Source: Microbacterium trichothecenolyticum (GTDB lineage: Bacteria > Actinomycetota > Actinomycetes > Actinomycetales > Microbacteriaceae). Taken from it: a stretch of 64,000 nt of DNA. Made by a program: the position numbers and the translations under genes. The stretch spans positions 1 to 64,000 of the forward strand of contig NZ_JYJA01000040.1 in NCBI RefSeq assembly GCF_000956465.1. The letters are read 5' to 3'. The notes under the pieces were generated by a model, which was not told the origin of the DNA, searched no databases, and saw nothing but the letters and a program-made list of their open reading frames with translations. Positions 59,289 through 64,000 of the stretch are shown in pieces (position 1 is the first letter of the stretch; each line of letters begins with the position of its first letter).

Positions 59289-60926
59289 ATGGGCAAATGG
59301 TTCGTGCTGATCCTGCTGAGCGTGTCGCAGTTCATCATGGTGCTCGACAGCACGGTGATGAACGTCTCGATCTCGACCGTCGCGCATGACCTCGGCACTG
59401 ACATCTCGGGCATGCAGGCCGCCATCACGTTCTATGCGCTGACGATGGCGGCATTCATGCTCACCGGCGGCAAGCTCGGCGACCGCTGGGGCCGCAGCAT
59501 GGCCTTCCGCATCGGATCGGTCGTCTACGGCATCGGTTCGCTGACCACCGCGCTCGCGCCGAACCTCACCGTCCTGATGCTCGGCTGGTCGCTCGTCGAG
59601 GGTCTCGGCGCGGTGCTCGTCATCCCCGCGATCGCCGCCCTTGCGGCGATCAACTACACCGGCCGCGAACGGGTGGTCGCGTTCGCCGTGCTCGGCGCTG
59701 TCACCGGTGGCGCCGCTGCGGCGGGTCCGCTCATCGGCGGTCTCGTCACGACGTACTCGTCGTGGCGGTACGTCTTCGTCGCCGAGGCGGTCGTCATGAC
59801 CCTCGTGCTCATCGTGTCGGGCCGTATCAAGGACGTGCCCGGCGACCGCAAGCTCCGCATCGACCTGCTGAGCGTCGTCCTCTCCGCCCTGGGCCTGGGC
59901 CTGCTGGTCTACGGCATCCTGCAGTCCAAGACGTGGGGCTGGTTCCAGCCGCTCGACCCACCCGTCATCAACGGGCAGCCGTTCGCCCCGCTCGGCATCT
60001 CGCCCGTCGCCTATCTGATCCTGCTGTCGATCGTCGTGCTGTGGCTCTTCGTGAAGCGGCAGCAGCAGCTCGAGCGGAGCGGCCGCGTTCCACTGCTGAA
60101 GGTGAGCCTGCTGCGCAACACGGCGCTGCGCAGCGGCCTGACGATGTTCATGTCCCAGTACTTCGCGATCGCCGCGCTGTTCTTCGTGGTGCCGGTGTAC
60201 CTGCAGACGATCCTCGGCTACGACGCCCTGCAGACGGGCCTGAAGATCCTGCCGCTGTCCCTCGGGCTCATCCTGTTCTCGATCCTCGGGTCGCGGCTGT
60301 CGACCGTGCGCTCCGCCCAGAACATCGGCCGCATCGGACAGCTCACGCTGGGCCTCGGGGTGCTCGTGGTGTTCCTCGCGGTGCAGCCCGAGCTCGCCGA
60401 TTGGGCCTTCGCGGCCGGCATGTTCGTGGTCGGCGCCGGCTTCGGCCTTCTCGCCTCGCAGCTCGGCAACGTCAACATGTCTGCCGTTTCGCAGTCCGAC
60501 ACGTCCGAGGTCGGTGGCCTCCAGGGCACGTTCCAGAATCTCGGCTCCTCGTTCGGCACGGCGATCGTCGGCTCGGTGTTCATCCTGCTGCTCACGTCGG
60601 GCTTCACCGCGGCGGTGCAGCAGAGCACGACCATCCCCGACGACATCCGCTCCCGGGTCGTCGCGACCGCCTCGAAGGGCGCGCCGATCATCTCGCAGCA
60701 GCAGGCCGAGGACCTGTTGACGGATGCCGGGGCCGACCCCGAATCCGCCACCGAGATCGCACAGCTCTACGCCGACACGCAGGTCGAGTCGCTGCGGCAG
60801 TCGCTGTTCTTCGTGTTCGCCCTCACCGTGCTCGGGCTCATGCTGTCGAGCGGTCTGCCCTCGAAGCTCCCCGACCCTCCGGTCAGCGGGGCGGCACCTG
60901 GCACCACGAGATCGAGGAGCCGTTGA
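59289..60926 (+). CDS. MFS drug exporter, DHA2 (EmrB/QacA) family
   Basis: A 545-residue transporter with about 14 membrane helices. Hallmarks are LDSTVMNVSISTVAHDLG (motif D), GGKLGDRWGRSMAFRIG (motif A) and GAVTGGAAAAGPLIGGLVT (motif C). It exports drugs or metabolites by proton antiport. TACTGT (59277-59282) is 6 nt before the ATG, so it is predicted leaderless. The 3' end overlaps the convergent propeller-like gene by 44 bp. Confidence 0.93.
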   Translation: MGKWFVLILLSVSQFIMVLDSTVMNVSISTVAHDLGTDISGMQAAITFYALTMAAFMLTGGKLGDRWGRSMAFRIGSVVYGIGSLTTALAPNLTVLMLGWSLVEGLGAVLVIPAIAALAAINYTGRERVVAFAVLGAVTGGAAAAGPLIGGLVTTYSSWRYVFVAEAVVMTLVLIVSGRIKDVPGDRKLRIDLLSVVLSALGLGLLVYGILQSKTWGWFQPLDPPVINGQPFAPLGISPVAYLILLSIVVLWLFVKRQQQLERSGRVPLLKVSLLRNTALRSGLTMFMSQYFAIAALFFVVPVYLQTILGYDALQTGLKILPLSLGLILFSILGSRLSTVRSAQNIGRIGQLTLGLGVLVVFLAVQPELADWAFAAGMFVVGAGFGLLASQLGNVNMSAVSQSDTSEVGGLQGTFQNLGSSFGTAIVGSVFILLLTSGFTAAVQQSTTIPDDIRSRVVATASKGAPIISQQQAEDLLTDAGADPESATEIAQLYADTQVESLRQSLFFVFALTVLGLMLSSGLPSKLPDPPVSGAAPGTTRSRSR

Positions 60927-62304
60927 GGGCGACCACGGGGTCGCCGTCCGCCACCTCGAGGATGCGCGTCTCGGGGCGCTTCGGCAGCGGGTGCTGATAG
61001 GTGTCGTAGGAGTTCGTCACCGCGTCGGGCGCCACGAGCACCGCGAGGTAGCGGGCGCTGGGCGACACGCACACCTGGATGACGGCATCCGTGTCGGCGA
61101 TCTCGGTGAGCATGCTCGTCGCGCCGTCCGCGCCGACGTGGGCGACCGAGGTGCGCCCGGTCGGGACGCCGTCGGCGCCGAGCACAGCTGCCGTGCGGAC
61201 CGTCGAGCCGTCGGGGAGGGGCGTGACCGAGGTCGTGCCGCCGAGGTCGGTGTCGGGCGCGACGAGGTCTGCCTCGCTCGCGTCGGTCAGGTCGATCACC
61301 GTTGCCCGGTCCACCCGATCCACGACAGCCTCGCTCGAGCCGCGCGCGATGCCCTCGATCGTCATCGCGTCACCGAGCGCGGTCGGAGCGCCGCTCGCGC
61401 TTTCCGATCCGGTGAGCAGCAGCGAGCCGTCGAACGAGAGCAGCAGGATGCTGTCGGTGTCGGGCACGAACCGCCACTCGGCGACCCGGGGGTCGGCGCC
61501 TTCGACCTCGATCGCCGCCGGATCGGTGTCCGGGTCGCTGAGCGAGGCGGTGTAGAGCCGGCTCTCGCGGCCGGAGTCGGCGGTGAGCTGCGCGTCCGAG
61601 AACGTGTAGCCGATGCGCTCACCGCGGTCGGCGGTCTGCAGGTTCGACACATACCCGTCACCGGGAAGCGGGAGCTCGTGGGCGTTGTCGCCGTCGAGGT
61701 CGGTGACGATGAGCCCGGCCTGGTCGTCGTCGGTGCGCACCGAGACGACGAGGTGCTGAGCCGTCGCGCGGAAGTCCTCGATGTGCGCGTGACGGAACAC
61801 CGGCACCGCGTTCTGCCCCGTGAGGTCGGTGCGGTAGATGAGGTCGCCCGAGTTCGTCCCACGCTGCATGAGGAACAGCTCGGTCGGCGGGGTGCGGAAG
61901 GTCTGGGTGATGGTCGCCGTCGGGCCGCCGCCGAGCGACTCGACGCCGTCGATGGTCACGGTGTACTCGGTGTCGTCCCACAGCGGCAGTACGAACCGCA
62001 CGCCGACGCTCCGCCCCGACGTGTCGACGACGAAGGGTGTCTCGGGGGTGATCGTCACCTGCGACGGGTCGACCTCGGCGAGCGACTGCGTGGTGGTGAC
62101 GATGAGACGGGCGCCGGATGCTGCGGCCGCCGCCTCCGGATCCACGGAGGCCTCCGTCACCCGCGGCCCCTGCGCGACGCTCGCGGCCGCTCCGGCGAGC
62201 CCGAGCACGGCGAGCACGCCCACGACGATCGCGAAGGCTCCGACGAACGCGCGGCCCCGACGACGCCGGGACCGCGAACGACGTGACGTCCCGTCAGTAC
62301 TCAT
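60883..62304 (-). CDS. Membrane-anchored beta-rich protein, possible beta-propeller
   Basis: The predicted protein has 473 residues. A basic start (RRSRSRRRRGR) is followed by one membrane helix (FVGAFAIVVGVLAVLGLAGAAASV). An Ig-like domain (about 45-140, VTITPETPFVV and EYTVTIDGV) and a beta-propeller-like region with repeated blades (LIVTDLDGDNAHELPLP, LYTASLSDPD) come next. The ATG at 62304 has GAGGACCC upstream and overlaps the TIGR03943 gene end by 11 bp, so the two are coupled. No enzyme motif is seen. Confidence 0.75.
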   Translation of the reverse strand: MSTDGTSRRSRSRRRRGRAFVGAFAIVVGVLAVLGLAGAAASVAQGPRVTEASVDPEAAAAASGARLIVTTTQSLAEVDPSQVTITPETPFVVDTSGRSVGVRFVLPLWDDTEYTVTIDGVESLGGGPTATITQTFRTPPTELFLMQRGTNSGDLIYRTDLTGQNAVPVFRHAHIEDFRATAQHLVVSVRTDDDQAGLIVTDLDGDNAHELPLPGDGYVSNLQTADRGERIGYTFSDAQLTADSGRESRLYTASLSDPDTDPAAIEVEGADPRVAEWRFVPDTDSILLLSFDGSLLLTGSESASGAPTALGDAMTIEGIARGSSEAVVDRVDRATVIDLTDASEADLVAPDTDLGGTTSVTPLPDGSTVRTAAVLGADGVPTGRTSVAHVGADGATSMLTEIADTDAVIQVCVSPSARYLAVLVAPDAVTNSYDTYQHPLPKRPETRILEVADGDPVVALNGSSISWCQVPPR

Positions 62305-63133
62305 ACGGGTCCTCGGGCTCGGCGATCTCCTCGACCGCAGCCGCATCGACCACGAGCTGCCCGTCCGACGAGGAGCGCACCGTGCCGGTGATCGCGACCC
62401 ACTGCCCGGTGTCGGGCGCGCTCGCGCCGGTCACGACGGGCAGGCTCGCGGGCTGCGCGTCGATCACGCAGTGCGTGATGACCAGACGCGTGAGATCGAA
62501 TGCGCCGTCCTCGCCCGGAGTCACGAAGCCCGTGAGCTCGACCGTCTCGCCGTCGAAGGCGTCGGGGTCGGTGGCCGTCGCGAACACCGTCGCCCACTCG
62601 CCGACGCCGAACGAGGCGGTGTCGCCGGTCGAGGCCAGCTGGATCGTGTCGGCTCCACCGAACAGCGGGGTGGCGCCGACGTCGCGCGACATCGCGAGCT
62701 CGGCGCTGAGGGAGGCCGGCGGCAGCACGAGGGTGAGCACGACGACCCCGGATGCCGCCACCCCGCCGACGACGGTGGCCACCACCGCCGCCGGGTGCCG
62801 CACGTGCTCGTGCTCGTGCTCGTGCTCGTGAGTCGCCACGACACCCCGGACGGTCGGGGCGTCGCCCGGCGTGTTCTGGCGAGTCGAGGAGGTCTGGGGC
62901 GCGAGGGCGCCGTGGTCGTGGCCGTGGTCGGCCTCGGCGCCGAGCGGCAGGGCGAACGACGCCACCGCCCCGATCAGCACGAAGACCGACATCGACACCG
63001 CGAACCACGTCGAGTCGGGGTTGATGTACAGCCCCAGCCGCCCGGTCACCGCGAGGGAGATCGTGAAGACGGCGAGGGCCGCGGCGAGCCCGACCCCGAG
63101 CCACCGCGTGCCGACGAAGCCTGCCCTACGCAA
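62294..63133 (-). CDS. TIGR03943-family putative permease subunit
   Basis: A 279-residue protein with two membrane helices at the N-terminus, a His-rich loop (HEHEHEHEHVRH, about residues 101-112), another helix, and an outer domain (VELTGFVTPGEDG, ITHCVIDAQP). This matches the TIGR03943 family that pairs with DUF318 permeases. The start is TTG at 63133 within the end of the permease gene; there is a stop just upstream in this frame. The His cluster suggests metal binding (zinc or copper). Confidence 0.85.
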   Translation of the reverse strand: MRRAGFVGTRWLGVGLAAALAVFTISLAVTGRLGLYINPDSTWFAVSMSVFVLIGAVASFALPLGAEADHGHDHGALAPQTSSTRQNTPGDAPTVRGVVATHEHEHEHEHVRHPAAVVATVVGGVAASGVVVLTLVLPPASLSAELAMSRDVGATPLFGGADTIQLASTGDTASFGVGEWATVFATATDPDAFDGETVELTGFVTPGEDGAFDLTRLVITHCVIDAQPASLPVVTGASAPDTGQWVAITGTVRSSSDGQLVVDAAAVEEIAEPEDPYEY

Positions 63134-64000
63134 GGAGGTTCACCGCCGTCCCGATCGCGAAGGCCGACAGCACGACCACGACGACGATGCCGCCGAGCGT
63201 GCGCCACGTGAACGTCGTGCGCATGAGCGCGAGCATCTTCACGTCGACGAGCGGCCCGACCAGCAGGAACGCGACGATCGACCCGGGCGTGAACGTCGAG
63301 GCGAACGACAGCGCGAAGAACGCGTCGACGTTCGAGCAGATCGACACCACCATCGCCAGCGCCATCATCGCGACGATCGACAGCGCCGGGTTCGCGCCGA
63401 TCGCGAGCAGCGCCTCGCGCGGGATGAGCACCTGCACCGCACCCGCGAGCGCGGAGCCGATGACGAGCGCCGGCATCACCGCGCGCAGCTCGATCACGAA
63501 CTGGGCGAGCGTGCGCCGCCACCTGCCACCCGGCTCGTGCACCACGAGCTCGCACGTGTCGCGGAAGCGGTCGGTGAGCAGTGCGTCGGGGGACGGATGC
63601 CGCGAATACAGCCATCCGATGAGGTTCGCGATCGCGTACCCGCCGACCAGGCGCGCGACGAGGATGCCGTCGCTGAAGCCGAACGCCTGGTGCGTCGTGA
63701 TGATGACGATGGGGTTCACGATCGGCGCCGCGATGAGGAAGGTGAGCGCCTCGGGCACCGAGAATCCGCGCATGAGGAGGCCGCGCGCGAACGGCACATT
63801 GCCGCACTCGCACACCGGGACGATCATGCCGAGCAGCGACAGCACGGCGCGTCTCGCCCACCCGCGCCGCGGCATCCACCGCTCGATGACACCCGGGGGC
63901 ACCCACACCTGCACGACGATCGACAGCACCACGCCGAGCGCCACGAACGGCAGCGACTCGATGAGCACGCTGATGGCGAGCGTCAGGCCGTCCTGCGCGC
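63126..64000 (-). CDS. DUF318/ArsP-type permease (partial, N-terminus outside window)
   Basis: The frame is open to the right edge and the first residues seen continue upstream, so the N-terminus is missing. About 290 residues are visible with eight or so membrane helices. Two mirrored motifs stand out: PVCECGNVPFARGLLMRGF and SICSNVDAFFALSFASTF, the CxCGxxP and CSxxD-type motifs of the YraQ/ArsP-type (DUF318) permeases. It probably moves a metal or metalloid, together with the TIGR03943 protein it overlaps. Confidence 0.88.
   Translation of the reverse strand, partial: AQDGLTLAISVLIESLPFVALGVVLSIVVQVWVPPGVIERWMPRRGWARRAVLSLLGMIVPVCECGNVPFARGLLMRGFSVPEALTFLIAAPIVNPIVIITTHQAFGFSDGILVARLVGGYAIANLIGWLYSRHPSPDALLTDRFRDTCELVVHEPGGRWRRTLAQFVIELRAVMPALVIGSALAGAVQVLIPREALLAIGANPALSIVAMMALAMVVSICSNVDAFFALSFASTFTPGSIVAFLLVGPLVDVKMLALMRTTFTWRTLGGIVVVVVLSAFAIGTAVNLLA

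Noticed and set aside
62810..62832. CTCGTG repeat as a microsatellite or CRISPR-like repeat
   Set aside because: It is a short coding repeat for the His/Glu loop of the TIGR03943 protein, without spacers.

Overview
The window looks like a chromosomal segment of a high-GC actinobacterium of the Microbacteriaceae, most likely Microbacterium or a close relative. The signs are roughly 70% GC, two DUF222/HNH genes of the 13E12 repeat type, a haem oxygenase behind a DtxR/IdeR box, a CopD-CtaG fusion, and the frequent word GGATGC. At least 17 genes have a -10-like hexamer (usually TANNNT) exactly 6 nt before the start codon and no ribosome binding site, so they are predicted to be leaderless.

Region by region. 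(1) 1-3355 is an accessory segment, probably part of an integrated element. Four overlapping minus-strand genes (ParA ATPase, ribbon-helix-helix protein, glutaredoxin-like protein, and a basic YY-rich protein cut by the window edge) face two plus-strand genes with HTH-like ends. Three tandem 8-bp repeats sit on the parA start, and about 20 degenerate units with the same 8-bp period lie inside the ribbon-helix-helix gene: a candidate centromere. (2) 3563-10438 holds tRNA-Gly(CCC), whose final A is also the A of the next gene's ATG (a hexapeptide acyltransferase fused to a helical domain), then a nucleotidyltransferase, a 13E12 gene, a gene remnant, a PNPOx-like protein, a PfkB kinase and a DUF6226-like protein.

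(3) 10481-27197 is a uronate-oligosaccharide utilisation locus. One long minus-strand gene series encodes a DUF2264 protein, an ABC importer (binding protein and two permeases), a DUF624 protein, a GH88 unsaturated uronyl hydrolase, a FAH-family enzyme, KduD, KduI, KdgK, KDPG aldolase and a GH35 beta-galactosidase. A heparinase II/III-like lyase and a DeoR/LacI hybrid regulator run divergently. No catabolic enzyme has a signal peptide. The logic is import of oligosaccharides, intracellular cleavage to an unsaturated uronate, then KduI, KduD, KdgK and aldolase to pyruvate and glyceraldehyde 3-phosphate.

(4) 27233-43125 is a mixed housekeeping and accessory stretch: glutamate-cysteine ligase-like enzyme, Gfo/Idh/MocA oxidoreductase, EamA exporter, class C beta-lactamase-like lipoprotein, DUF2470 protein, haem oxygenase, PIF1/RecD-like helicase, a MerR/flavin-disulfide oxidoreductase pair around a perfect palindrome, a SulP transporter, CopD-CtaG, HU, and a TetR/alpha-beta hydrolase pair. 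(5) 43279-50375 is an arabinoside locus: esterase, ABC importer, LacI regulator and GH51 arabinofuranosidase, tied together by three copies of the operator TGTATCGTTACA. (6) 50505-64000 holds rpsN-rpmG-rpmB, a second 13E12 gene, a 1828-residue multi-spanning membrane protein, 3-methyladenine glycosylase, an MFS exporter, a membrane-anchored beta-propeller-like protein, and a TIGR03943/permease pair whose permease is cut by the right edge.

No integrase, transposase, CRISPR array or rRNA is visible. Only one tRNA was found.
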